A DNA stretch of 33,417 nucleotides from Chloroflexota bacterium. GTDB taxonomy: Bacteria; Chloroflexota; Dehalococcoidia; CAUJGQ01. Shown one piece after another: positions 1-6,900 of the stretch; positions within the stretch are counted from its first letter, which is position 1; every line of letters begins with the position of its first letter. The translations under genes were made by a program, and so were the position numbers. The notes under the pieces are model-generated. The model worked only from the letters and a program-made list of their open reading frames with translations, ran no database searches and was not told the DNA's origin. The stretch lies in assembly GCA_963170165.1 (NCBI GenBank), contig CAUJGQ010000090.1:1-33417 (forward strand). The letters are read 5' to 3'.

Positions 1-26
1 TTAACGTTGGGCCGCTGCTTGCGATG

Positions 27-140
27 CCCCTGCTAGGGTTTAGCGAGGGGCGCGCTGCTCGCGACGCCCCCCGAATGACGGGCCGCCGTCTCCCACCGCC
101 GGGGTTTAGCGAGGGGGGCGCTGCCCCTGCACAGGGGGTG
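27..140 (-). repeat. Degenerate GC-rich short repeats, left edge
   Basis: Two clear copies carry the word GGGTTTAGCGAGGGG at 36-50 and 102-116. Each is followed by a GCGCTGC-type segment and preceded by a CCTGCTAG/CACCGCCG-type segment. A diverged copy lies between them, around 69-95, giving a spacing near 33 bp. Read on the minus strand the shared core is CCCCTCGCTAAACCC, which resembles the CCCCTCGTTATCCCC core of the 36-bp array at 33001-33217. The segment CCTGCTAGGG at 29-38 plus the following GCGCTGCTCGCG also matches 32916-32955 closely. No gene is seen in 1-216. The array may continue beyond the window. Confidence 0.6.
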
Positions 141-216
141 AACCGGTGGGGCCACTACCCCATCATCCCCCTGGCAGGCAGGCGCCTGCAGGGCAGGGGG
201 CGGCTGCTCCTCGGCG

Positions 217-603
217 CTAGACGGCCACCGGCCCGCCCAGGAGGCAGCGCAGCACATCTCCCCGGGAGAGGACACCGGCCAGCCGCCCTTCACGGCAGAC
301 GGGCAGGCGGTGGACACCCCATTCCTCCATCAGTCCGGCCGCCTCCAACAGGCCGGTCTCAGGGGTGACGAAGATCGGATAGACCTGCATCAACGCGGAG
401 ACGGGCACTTCGCCCAGCTGGTCGCCGCGGCGGATGGCGCGGATCAGGTCTATCAATGTGATCATACCCAACACCTTGCGCTCGGCATCAACAACGGGCA
501 GGCCGGTGATTTCGAGCTGGGTGAGGGTGTGCGCCGCGCTCAGCGCCGTCTCATCGGGCGCGGCCGTGTACGTGTGCATGGACATCGCCTCGCCAACAAT
601 CAT
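217..603 (-). CDS. CBS-domain pair protein
   Basis: This 128-residue cytosolic protein consists of two CBS motifs, roughly residues 5-60 and 72-125. Visible landmarks are GLPVVDAERKVLGMIT and HRLPVCREGRLAGVLS, the usual strand-turn-strand signatures. Stand-alone CBS pairs bind adenine nucleotides and act as energy or redox sensors; no catalytic domain is attached. The ATG at 603 is preferred over an in-frame GTG at 606 because AAAGGAGG at 611-618 sits 7 nt upstream of it. The gene is last in a minus-strand run after the PNPOx-like and UspA genes, with a 95-bp gap to UspA. This neighbourhood recalls hypoxia or stress regulons that pair CBS, Usp and flavin-binding proteins. The fold is confident; the ligand is not known. 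Confidence 0.88.
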   Translation of the reverse strand: MIVGEAMSMHTYTAAPDETALSAAHTLTQLEITGLPVVDAERKVLGMITLIDLIRAIRRGDQLGEVPVSALMQVYPIFVTPETGLLEAAGLMEEWGVHRLPVCREGRLAGVLSRGDVLRCLLGGPVAV

Positions 604-698
604 CACCGGGCCTCCTTTGTCGAGCGGTCAGCTTGCAGCGATCAGGACGCTGGTGTTCGGGCAGGATTAGCCGTGCGGAATTCCCCGCTGACCGCTCA

Positions 699-1124
699 TC
701 ATGCCACGCCGGTCGGGCGGACGGCGACAACGGGGGCGAGGCCGCTGCGCAGTACTGCCTCGGTGACGCTGCCGGCCACGAGCTGCTGCATCCCGCCGTG
801 GCCGTGCGTGGCCATCACCACGAAGTCCACCGGGCTGGCGCGCAGGTAGCGGATGATCTCCTGGGCGGGAGATGCGCTGACCAGCACCACCGTATCCACC
901 GGCACCGGGCCGAGCGCGGCGGCCTGACGTTGGAGATCCTCGCGCGCTCGCCGCTCTTCCAGGTCAACCAGCGAGGGAAGGTCGCCGGGTGCAGATCCGT
1001 CCACCGGCGGCGTCACGCGCAACAAGCGCACCTGCGCGCCCAACTGCTCGGCCAGCCGCGCCGCTACGGGCACGGCCTGCGCCGCCAGCGGCGAGCCGTC
1101 CAGGGTGACAAGGATCGTTTCCAT
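699..1124 (-). CDS. Universal stress protein, single UspA domain
   Basis: The 141-residue product is one UspA domain. It opens with METILVTLDGSPLA, where the Asp after strand 1 contacts nucleotide in ATP-binding members. It ends with the nucleotide loop MATHG-(9 residues)-GS around residues 110-122, followed by APVVAVRP. The loop suggests the ATP-binding rather than the non-binding subgroup. GGAGGG lies about 8 nt before the ATG at 1124. The gene follows the PNPOx-like gene by only 14 bp, so co-transcription is likely, with the CBS gene next. Its role in stress survival is inferred from the family; no specific signal can be read from the sequence. Confidence 0.9.
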   Translation of the reverse strand: METILVTLDGSPLAAQAVPVAARLAEQLGAQVRLLRVTPPVDGSAPGDLPSLVDLEERRAREDLQRQAAALGPVPVDTVVLVSASPAQEIIRYLRASPVDFVVMATHGHGGMQQLVAGSVTEAVLRSGLAPVVAVRPTGVA

Positions 1125-1138
1125 GGCATACCCTCCGC

Positions 1139-1576
1139 TCAGCGCGCCAGCAGCGCGTCGCGCTCGTAGCGGCCCTGGATGTCATACAGCCGCAGCCGGT
1201 AGACGACCGGCTCGCCGTCACCCGGCGGGCAGGCGGCCAGGCTGGGCGGGTGCGGCCGGCCGCCCTGACCGGCGATCAGGGCCAGCGCCCGGCGGCGGGC
1301 CACCGGCTCCGTGATTTCCTCGTAGACGCCATAGGCGATCACCGTTCGCCACAGGGAAGGCGTGGTAATCTGCTCCACCTCCAGACAGGCGCCTGGGTGG
1401 GCGCGCAAATAGGCGAGCTTACCACCGTCGCGCGAGTGCAGGTAGACATCTTGCCCGTCATAGCCGTAGCACACGGGAAAGATATGCACCCTCCCGCCGC
1501 CAAACAGACCCAGGCGGCCGATGCACTCGGCGCGCAACACCTGATCTTTCTCCCGCGCATCGAGCGAGCCGATCAT
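1139..1576 (-). CDS. Pyridoxamine 5'-phosphate oxidase-family FMN-binding protein
   Basis: The 145-residue protein resembles the split-barrel PNPOx-like family, nearest in style to NimA-type nitroimidazole-resistance and F420/FMN-binding stress proteins. Typical features are an N-terminal GRLGLFGGGRVHIFPVCYGYDG stretch (about residues 20-41), then a strand with VYLHS, a central ACLEVEQIT, and WRTVIAYGVYEEI near residues 76-88. The SVI/TVI-x-G-x-x-EE block is common in these flavin-binding barrels. True PdxH is longer, so vitamin B6 synthesis is unlikely. AGGAGG precedes the ATG at 1576. It is the first gene of the minus-strand run and divergent from the tandem Usp gene. The exact substrate cannot be read. 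Confidence 0.8.
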   Translation of the reverse strand: MIGSLDAREKDQVLRAECIGRLGLFGGGRVHIFPVCYGYDGQDVYLHSRDGGKLAYLRAHPGACLEVEQITTPSLWRTVIAYGVYEEITEPVARRRALALIAGQGGRPHPPSLAACPPGDGEPVVYRLRLYDIQGRYERDALLAR

Positions 1577-1775
1577 GGAGCTGCCTCCTGGGGGCTGTAC
1601 CCTCAGGATGCGCGGATCGCCGCGGGGCGTCTGTCGGGCGGGCTCCGCCGCGGGGCGTCAGGCATCTCCCGGAATGCGGCAGCCCCCGCCCGCACCCGCA
1701 GAGGTTGCCTGACAGACGCGACGGCCGGTGTACGTCCAAGATGAGGGTAGCCACGGCCGAAGGGAGGGTACGGCG
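1577..1775. promoter_or_regulatory. Divergent control region between two stress operons
   Basis: The 199-bp gap separates the minus-strand PNPOx-like gene from the plus-strand tandem Usp gene and must hold both promoters. It contains a 14-bp direct repeat, CGCCGCGGGGCGTC, at 1618-1631 and 1646-1659. It also contains two inverted pairs: GCGTCTGTC at 1627-1635 with GACAGACGC at 1711-1719, and GTCAGGCA at 1657-1664 with TGCCTGAC at 1706-1713. These could be paired regulator sites or arms of a folded leader. The plus-strand gene has AGGGAGGG at 1761-1768. No regulator is encoded next to it and I do not recognise a known operator. Confidence 0.45.
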
Positions 1776-2945
1776 ATGAAGATGTCCACGGTTGTTGTCC
1801 CGCTGGACGGCTCGGCGGTGGCGGAGGCTGCGCTGCCGTACGCCGAAGCGCTGGCCACCGCGCTGCACGCGCCGATGCGCCTGATGACCGTCAAGCCGCC
1901 GGAGGTGCGCGGGGCTCTGGCAACGCTGCCCGAGGGCCGCCCGGCCCAACCGGAGGCCCCGGCCTCTGAGGAGTACCTGCAGCGCTGGGCGGCAGTGCTC
2001 ACCAAGCGCGGGTTGACTACCTCCGTCATCATCGCCACCGGCGACCCCGTTGACGAAATCTTGGCCGCTGCCGATGACGCGCCCGGCGGCGTGGTGGTGA
2101 TGGCCACGCACGGCCGCGGCGGGGTGGAGCGCTGGATGATCGGCTCGGTGGCAGACAAGGTGATGCGCCTGTGCACCCGGCCGGTGCTGCTGGTGCGCCC
2201 GCCCGCCCCGGAGGATGAGGACACGACGGTGATGCCGGCCACCGTCGCGCTGCGCCGCATCCTTGTCCCCCTCGATGGCTCGGCGCTGGCCGAGCACGCG
2301 CTGGAACCGGCGATGACGCTGGTCCGTGGCACCCATGCCATGCTGGTGCTGGTGCGGGTGGAGCCATGGTTGGCGGCGATGGCGCCGATGTACGGCTACC
2401 TCCCCGATCTCTCCACGATGGACCAGCAGGCAGAGGACGCGGCCCGCGCCTACCTGGATGGCGTCCGCGCCCGCTATCCGGACATCGCGGCGCAGTGCGT
2501 CGTGTTGCGTGGCTCGGTGGCCGAGCGGCTGCCGGCCTATGCCGCCGAGGGGGAGATCGACCTGACGGTGATGACCACTCACGGCGCCGGCGGGATGCGG
2601 CGGCTGGTGCTGGGCTCCAACGCCGACCGGCTGGTGCGCTCCGGCGCGCCGGTGCTGCTGGTGCACGAACTCCCGGCGGACAAGGAGGCGAAGGAAGCAG
2701 AACGGGCCAGGGCGACGCGCTGCGCCACCTGTCACCGCCTGATCAGCTTCGCCGTCAGCGGCGATGAGCGCTGCCCGCGCTGCCAGACGCACCTGCACAC
2801 CTGCGCCAACTGCGTCTTTTCAGACGGGCTGGCCTGTATCCTGCAGCGGCCCGAGGCGCACAGCCGCACCACCTACCCCGGCCATGGCTGCCCGCGCTTC
2901 ACCTTCCGCGAGACGGCCGGCACGCTGCCGCTGACCGCGCGGTGA
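1776..2945 (+). CDS. Tandem UspA protein with C-terminal zinc-ribbon-like domain
   Basis: The 389-residue protein has Usp domain 1 (about 1-142, ending with MATHGRGG and GSVADKV), Usp domain 2 (about 160-305, with MTTHGAGG and GSNADRL), a charged linker rich in K, E and A, and a cysteine-rich tail. The tail holds C316-x2-C319, C333-x2-C336, C343-x2-C346, C354 and C372, enough for one or two zinc sites. Both Usp domains keep the nucleotide loop. Ordinary tandem Usps are about 280-310 residues, so the tail is an addition. ATG 1776 is chosen over an upstream ATG at 1728 because AGGGAGGG lies 7 nt before it and MKMSTVVVPLDGS is the canonical Usp N-terminus. It is divergent from the PNPOx-Usp-CBS run. 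The tail's partner is unknown. Confidence 0.9.
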   Translation: MKMSTVVVPLDGSAVAEAALPYAEALATALHAPMRLMTVKPPEVRGALATLPEGRPAQPEAPASEEYLQRWAAVLTKRGLTTSVIIATGDPVDEILAAADDAPGGVVVMATHGRGGVERWMIGSVADKVMRLCTRPVLLVRPPAPEDEDTTVMPATVALRRILVPLDGSALAEHALEPAMTLVRGTHAMLVLVRVEPWLAAMAPMYGYLPDLSTMDQQAEDAARAYLDGVRARYPDIAAQCVVLRGSVAERLPAYAAEGEIDLTVMTTHGAGGMRRLVLGSNADRLVRSGAPVLLVHELPADKEAKEAERARATRCATCHRLISFAVSGDERCPRCQTHLHTCANCVFSDGLACILQRPEAHSRTTYPGHGCPRFTFRETAGTLPLTAR

Positions 2946-2980
2946 GCAGGGCAGCGTCTCGGGGCCCGGGTTAGCCGCCG

Positions 2981-3015
2981 CCCGCTCTCTCTCCCGCACG
3001 CGGGGGAGGAGCGGG
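2981..3015. terminator. Bidirectional hairpin between convergent genes
   Basis: CCCGCTCTCTCTCCCGC at 2981-2997 pairs with GCGGGGGAGGAGCGGG at 3000-3015 across a 2-nt loop, with one or two internal mismatches. It lies in the 86-bp space where the tandem Usp gene and the CoA-transferase B gene end facing each other. That position suits a shared terminator. There is no long T-tract on either side, so the mechanism is uncertain. Confidence 0.55.
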
Positions 3016-3031
3016 CTTCTCCATCTCTGCG

Positions 3032-3685
3032 TTAGAGCTCCATCAGCGGCACCTGCGCTGGAACGAGCAGGGGAGCGGAGGTAGCGCGCAACACCTCGGC
3101 CACGGTGATATCGGGCGCGATCTCGCGCAACGCCAGCCCGGCAGCCGTGACCTCCAGCACCGCCAGGTCGGTGACGATCAGGTTGACACAACCCTTGCCG
3201 GTCAGCGGGTAGGTGCATTCCGGGAGGATGCGCCCCTCACCGGTCTTGGTGACGTGCTCCATCAACACGATCAGGCGGCGGGCGCCAGTAGCCAAGTCCA
3301 TCGCGCCGCCGATGGAGCCGCCGCCGCGGGCCGGCACCATCCAGTTTGCCAGGTCGCCCGTGACGGACACCTGCAGGCCGCCGAGAATGGCGACATCGAT
3401 GTGCCCGCCGCGGATCATGGCGAACGATGCATCCGAAGAGAAGAACGACGCCCCCGGCACGGTGGCCACCGGCTGCCCGCCGGCGTTGATCATGTCCGGG
3501 TCAAACAGCGCGTCATCCTCCAGTACGCCGCCATAGCCGAGGATGCCGTTCTCGGCCTGGAACAGCACACCCTCCGGCGCGTAGGAGGCCACCAGCGTGG
3601 GCAGGCCGATGCCCAGATTCACCACCATCCCCGGGGCCAGTTCCCGCGCGGCCCGCATCGCGATCAGCTCTCTGGTAAGTGGCAT
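3032..3685 (-). CDS. 3-oxoacid CoA-transferase, subunit B
   Basis: This is the beta subunit (217 residues) of a class I CoA-transferase, which moves CoA between succinyl- or acetyl-CoA and a 3-oxo acid by way of a glutamyl-CoA intermediate. The catalytic glutamate is E45 in QAENG, following the VNLGIGLPTLV motif. NLIVTDLAVLEV near the C-terminus is typical of the subunit. ATG 3685 is preferred to the upstream GTG at 3697 because GGAG lies 6 nt before it. It is the last gene of the MFS-TetR-A-B unit, about 97 bp after subunit A. It could be called scoB or atoA; the substrate is not determined. The intact ENG motif argues against the hydrolase-like IpdB. Confidence 0.9.
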   Translation of the reverse strand: MPLTRELIAMRAARELAPGMVVNLGIGLPTLVASYAPEGVLFQAENGILGYGGVLEDDALFDPDMINAGGQPVATVPGASFFSSDASFAMIRGGHIDVAILGGLQVSVTGDLANWMVPARGGGSIGGAMDLATGARRLIVLMEHVTKTGEGRILPECTYPLTGKGCVNLIVTDLAVLEVTAAGLALREIAPDITVAEVLRATSAPLLVPAQVPLMEL

Positions 3686-3730
3686 ACCGTGCTCCACGTC
3701 TCTGCAGGGTGATGGGGAGGGGAGTACCCG

Positions 3731-3773
3731 CCTCCTGCCCCGTGTGCCGGAGGGATGCCTGTGGGGCAGGGGG
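3731..3773 (-). other. Stem-loop between CoA-transferase A and B genes
   Basis: CCTCCTGCCCC at 3731-3741 pairs with GGGGCAGGGGG at 3763-3773 with one mismatch, leaving a 21-nt loop. It falls between two genes whose products should be made in equal amounts. It may be an RNA-processing or partial attenuation structure rather than a full terminator, as no T-run follows. Confidence 0.35.
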
Positions 3774-3782
3774 CCGGACCCC

Positions 3783-4469
3783 TCACCCTTGCCAGCGCAC
3801 GGGGACGGCAGGACAGCGCACCAGCCGGTCGACGTAGATGCCGGGGGTGACGATGTGCTCCGGGTCCAGGCTGCCGGTGGGAACGATCTCCTCCACTTCG
3901 GCGATGACCAGCCGGGCGGCGGTGGCCATCGGCACGTTGAAGTTGCGGCCCGCGCCGCGATAGACGAGGTTGCCCCGCTCGTCTGCCCGCTGAGCGCGGA
4001 TCAGCGCCACATCGGCGGTCAGGGCATGCTCTAGGACGTGGGGGCGGCCGCCGAACAGCCGTGTCTCTTTGCCTTCTGCCGCGACCGTATCGGGACCCAC
4101 CGGAGACCAGAAGGCGGGAATGCCGGCCCCGCCGGCGCGGATGCGCTCTGCCAGCGTTCCCTGGGGGACCAGCTCCAGCGCCACCGCGCCCGCCCGCCAC
4201 TGCCGCTCGAAGTGCGTGGTGCGGCTGCCGGAGGCGCGGATGGCGAAGGTGGTGATCATCTTGGCAAGCTGGCCGTGCTCGGCCAGGCTGTCGAGCTCGT
4301 CGCCCAAGCCGATGTTGTTGGCGATGGCGGTCAGCCCGCGCGTCCCCCGCCGCACCAGCGCCCGGATGAGGTTGGTGGGCGAGCCCGCCGAGACAAAGCC
4401 GCCGGCCATGATGGACATCCCGTCCGTCACGCCCTCCAGCGCCGCATCCGCCGTCGGAAACTCTTTCAT
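3783..4469 (-). CDS. 3-oxoacid CoA-transferase, subunit A
   Basis: The 228-residue alpha subunit carries the class I CoA-transferase signature GGFVSAGSPTNLIRAL near residues 22-37. Further family marks are TAIANNIG, FHFERQ-type text (here THFERQW), GIPAFWSPVGPDT and NVPMATAARLVIAEVEEIVPTG. Together with the downstream B subunit it should form an A2B2-type enzyme that activates or releases acids by CoA exchange. The frame opens upstream to 4532, but MKEFPTADAALEGV starting at 4469 aligns with the usual N-terminus. The upstream Shine-Dalgarno is weak. It begins 64 bp after the TetR gene and is probably on the same transcript. scoA or atoD would be the usual names; the acid substrate cannot be told. 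Confidence 0.9.
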   Translation of the reverse strand: MKEFPTADAALEGVTDGMSIMAGGFVSAGSPTNLIRALVRRGTRGLTAIANNIGLGDELDSLAEHGQLAKMITTFAIRASGSRTTHFERQWRAGAVALELVPQGTLAERIRAGGAGIPAFWSPVGPDTVAAEGKETRLFGGRPHVLEHALTADVALIRAQRADERGNLVYRGAGRNFNVPMATAARLVIAEVEEIVPTGSLDPEHIVTPGIYVDRLVRCPAVPVRWQG

Positions 4470-4533
4470 GCGCACCGCCAAGCCCGCTCCGGCACCCAGC
4501 ATACGAGACCGGCGGCCCAGCGGCGCCCCCACG

Positions 4534-5139
4534 TTACCTACCAGGTCCCTCCGCGGCTGCGATGCCGCGCCAGAGCAGCTCTACCACCGAGTCCAGCCGC
4601 TCGGGCGGTGCATCGCGGCCGGCGAGATGGCGGGCAAAGAACACACCCGTCAACACATCAACTACCGACTCCAGGTCGATATCGGGGCGCACGTGGCCAC
4701 GCTGGACGCCGCGTTGCAGCACGGGGCGCAGCCGCGCCCGCCCCGGCCGGATGGCCGCCTCGCGGAACTGCTCCAGCAGATCGGGGTTGCGCCGCTCCTC
4801 CACCAGGACGGTCCCGGCCATGGGCAAGACCGGGCCGGTCATCAGCAGCCGCTGGACCTGCGCCAGCAGCGCCACCAGATCGGCGCGGGTGTCGCCTGTG
4901 TCCGGTGGTGGCCCGGTATCGGCGATCAGGGTAGCCATGGCTGCCATCACCAGTTCCTTCTTGTCGCGGTAGCGCCGGTAGATGGTGGCCTTGCCGGCAC
5001 CCGCGGCAGCAGCTACCCCCTCCACCGACATCGCGGCATACCCATGCTCACCCAGCAGGCGGAGCGCGGCATCGAGAATCGCACGCCCGGCGGCCGGACT
5101 GCGCGGGCGGCCCGGGGTGGCCGCGGTTCGTTCGGTCAC
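4534..5139 (-). CDS. TetR/AcrR-family repressor
   Basis: This 201-residue regulator has an N-terminal TetR helix-turn-helix (about residues 18-65; GAGKATIYRRYRDKKELVMAAM is diagnostic) and a divergent ligand-binding C-terminal domain with NPDLLEQFREA and FFARHLAGRDAP. The start is GTG at 5139, with AGGAG about 9 nt upstream. That GTG overlaps the TGA of the MFS gene as GTGA, so translation is probably coupled. The palindrome at 6705-6725 just before the MFS gene is its obvious operator candidate, giving autorepression of the exporter-repressor unit and possibly of the CoA-transferase genes downstream. The inducer is unknown. Confidence 0.92.
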   Translation of the reverse strand: MTERTAATPGRPRSPAAGRAILDAALRLLGEHGYAAMSVEGVAAAAGAGKATIYRRYRDKKELVMAAMATLIADTGPPPDTGDTRADLVALLAQVQRLLMTGPVLPMAGTVLVEERRNPDLLEQFREAAIRPGRARLRPVLQRGVQRGHVRPDIDLESVVDVLTGVFFARHLAGRDAPPERLDSVVELLWRGIAAAEGPGR

Positions 5140-6692
5140 GTGGGTGTGCTCCTGGGTGCGCTAACCGGCGCCGGCGACGGGCGCCCCGGCAGGAAGCGCA
5201 ACACCAGGAGCGCCCCCACGGCAGCAATCCCCGCGCCGATCAGCAGCGTCGTGCTGAGCGCGTCCACGAAGGCGCGCGCCGCGGCCGCCTGCAACGCCTC
5301 GCCGGCAGGACTGCCCAGCACTCCCGCCAGGTGCATCGCCATCCCGACGGAGTTCTGAGCGGCGTCTGCCTGTGCCGCCGGCAGCTCGGCGGTGGCGTCG
5401 ATCATGTGTGCAGCGTACATGGCGTTGAACAGGGAGCCTAACACGGCGATGCCCAACGCGCCGCCTACCTGGCGGGAGGTGTCGTTCATCGCCGAGCCGA
5501 CACCGGCATTCGCCTCCGGCACGGCGCCCATCACGGCCTCGGTTGCAGGAGCCATGGTGTTCCCCATGCCCGCCGCCAGCGCCACCAGACCCAGGGAGAA
5601 CAGCCATGCCGCCGTATCCGTGTCGAGCTGAGACATGGCGGCGGCGACCACGGCCACGGTCAGCATCCCGCCCGCCACTACCCGGGCGGTGCCAAAGCGG
5701 CGCACCAGCCGGTGGCTGTTGGAGGCGCCCAGCATCATCCCGATTGCCAGTGGGGTGAGACGCAGGCCGGCTTGGAGCGCCGAGTAGCCACGCACGAACT
5801 GGAGATACTGCGTGAACAGGAACAACGCGCCGAACAGCACCAGGAAGGCCAGGGCGATGGCGCCGGCACCGGCCGAGAACCGCCGATCGGCAAACAGCCG
5901 GATGTCAAGCATCGGCCGGCCGGCACGCCGCTCCCACATCACGAAGGCCGACCCCAGGGCAAGCGCGCCGGCAAACCCGCCCAACACCAACGGGTCCAGC
6001 CAGCCGCGCCCCGGCGCCTCGATGATGGCGAAAACCAGCGCGGAGAGGGCAGCCACGGAAAGCACGGCGCCGCCCAGGTCGATGGGCGGCGCACCGGCGT
6101 CGCGGCTCTCTGGTTCCAGCACCAGCCCCGCCGCCAGCGCCAGCAAGACGATGGGAACGTTGATGAAAAACACCGCGCTCCAGGTGAAGTGCTCCAGCAG
6201 CCAGCCACCCAGCATCGGGCCGATGGCGATGCCAAGCGCCGCCACCCCGGTCCAGATGCCGATCGCCTTGCCGCGCTCCTCTCTGGGGAACACGTCTACG
6301 ATCACCGAGAGGGTGGAGGGCATGATCAGCGCACCCCCAACACCCATCAATGCCCGCGCCGCGATCAGCTGCCCGCTGGATTGGGCAGCGGTGGCCAGCA
6401 GGCTGGCAACGCCGAAGATCACCAGCCCGGCCTGCAAGGCGCGCTTGCGGCCAAACCGGTCTCCCAGCGAGCCCATCGTCAACAGCAGACCGGCGAACAC
6501 CAAAATGTAGGCATCGACGATCCACTGCAAGCCGGAGGCGGAGGCGTTGAACTCGCGCTGGAGCGTCGGCAGCGCGACGTTGAGGATCGTATTGTCCAGG
6601 CCGATGATCACCAGGCTGACGGACAGCACAACCAGCGTCCACCAGCGCCGTGCATAGGTCGGAGCGGGAGCCGCCTTCGCGATGCTTGACAT
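5136..6692 (-). CDS. MFS drug/metabolite exporter, DHA2 (14-TM) type
   Basis: The 518-residue protein is a proton-driven exporter of the EmrB/QacA-like DHA2 group, with about 14 hydrophobic helices. The N-terminus MSSIAKAAPAPTYARRWW precedes TM1, VVLSVSLVIIGLDNTILNVALP, with the D-x-T motif of the family. Motif A is GSLGDRFGRKRAL. The antiporter motif C follows in GVAALGIAIGPMLGGWLLE. The frame runs upstream to 7166, but ATG 6692 is right: AGGTG lies 5 nt before it and the extension is arginine/proline-rich shadow sequence. The 21-bp palindrome 13 bp upstream and the overlapping TetR gene point to substrate-induced export. The substrate might be a toxic acid handled by the neighbouring CoA-transferase, but this is inference. 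Confidence 0.93.
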   Translation of the reverse strand: MSSIAKAAPAPTYARRWWTLVVLSVSLVIIGLDNTILNVALPTLQREFNASASGLQWIVDAYILVFAGLLLTMGSLGDRFGRKRALQAGLVIFGVASLLATAAQSSGQLIAARALMGVGGALIMPSTLSVIVDVFPREERGKAIGIWTGVAALGIAIGPMLGGWLLEHFTWSAVFFINVPIVLLALAAGLVLEPESRDAGAPPIDLGGAVLSVAALSALVFAIIEAPGRGWLDPLVLGGFAGALALGSAFVMWERRAGRPMLDIRLFADRRFSAGAGAIALAFLVLFGALFLFTQYLQFVRGYSALQAGLRLTPLAIGMMLGASNSHRLVRRFGTARVVAGGMLTVAVVAAAMSQLDTDTAAWLFSLGLVALAAGMGNTMAPATEAVMGAVPEANAGVGSAMNDTSRQVGGALGIAVLGSLFNAMYAAHMIDATAELPAAQADAAQNSVGMAMHLAGVLGSPAGEALQAAAARAFVDALSTTLLIGAGIAAVGALLVLRFLPGRPSPAPVSAPRSTPT

Positions 6693-6704
6693 ACAGCACC
6701 TCAT

Positions 6705-6725
6705 AATACGATACGGTATCGTATT
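6705..6725. promoter_or_regulatory. Perfect 21-bp palindrome, likely TetR operator
   Basis: AATACGATAC at 6705-6714, a single central base at 6715 and GTATCGTATT at 6716-6725 form a perfect dyad in otherwise very GC-rich DNA. Its edge is 12 bp from the MFS ATG. A possible minus-strand -35, TTGCAG (6735-6730), lies just outside, with TATCGT inside the palindrome at 16-bp spacing as the -10. Binding would therefore block RNA polymerase directly. The dyad has the length and A/T pattern common in TetR-family operators, and the only TetR gene in the window is in this unit. Confidence 0.85.
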
Positions 6726-6900
6726 GATACTGCAACGGTAATCCCGTGCGCCTGCGCTGTCAAGAGCAGCCAGCCGGAGGTGAGTACGGCATCTCAGGGC
6801 AGTGCACGCCAGCGTCGGGAGCGCAGCGTCATCCCTGCCATCCGGGGCGGCGGGTCCGGGCGGCGCACCTGCGGCGAGCCGGTGGAGCGGTTGGAGTCCG

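Noticed and set aside
1458-2798. Long minus-strand frame of 446 codons opposite the tandem Usp gene
   Set aside because: Arg/Gly/His-rich low-complexity translation antisense to a well-supported gene. High GC keeps antisense frames open.
3032-4469. IpdA/IpdB-type ring-opening hydrolase from steroid degradation
   Set aside because: The catalytic Glu and ENG motif of true CoA-transferases are present, so a genuine 3-oxoacid-type CoA-transferase is the simpler reading.
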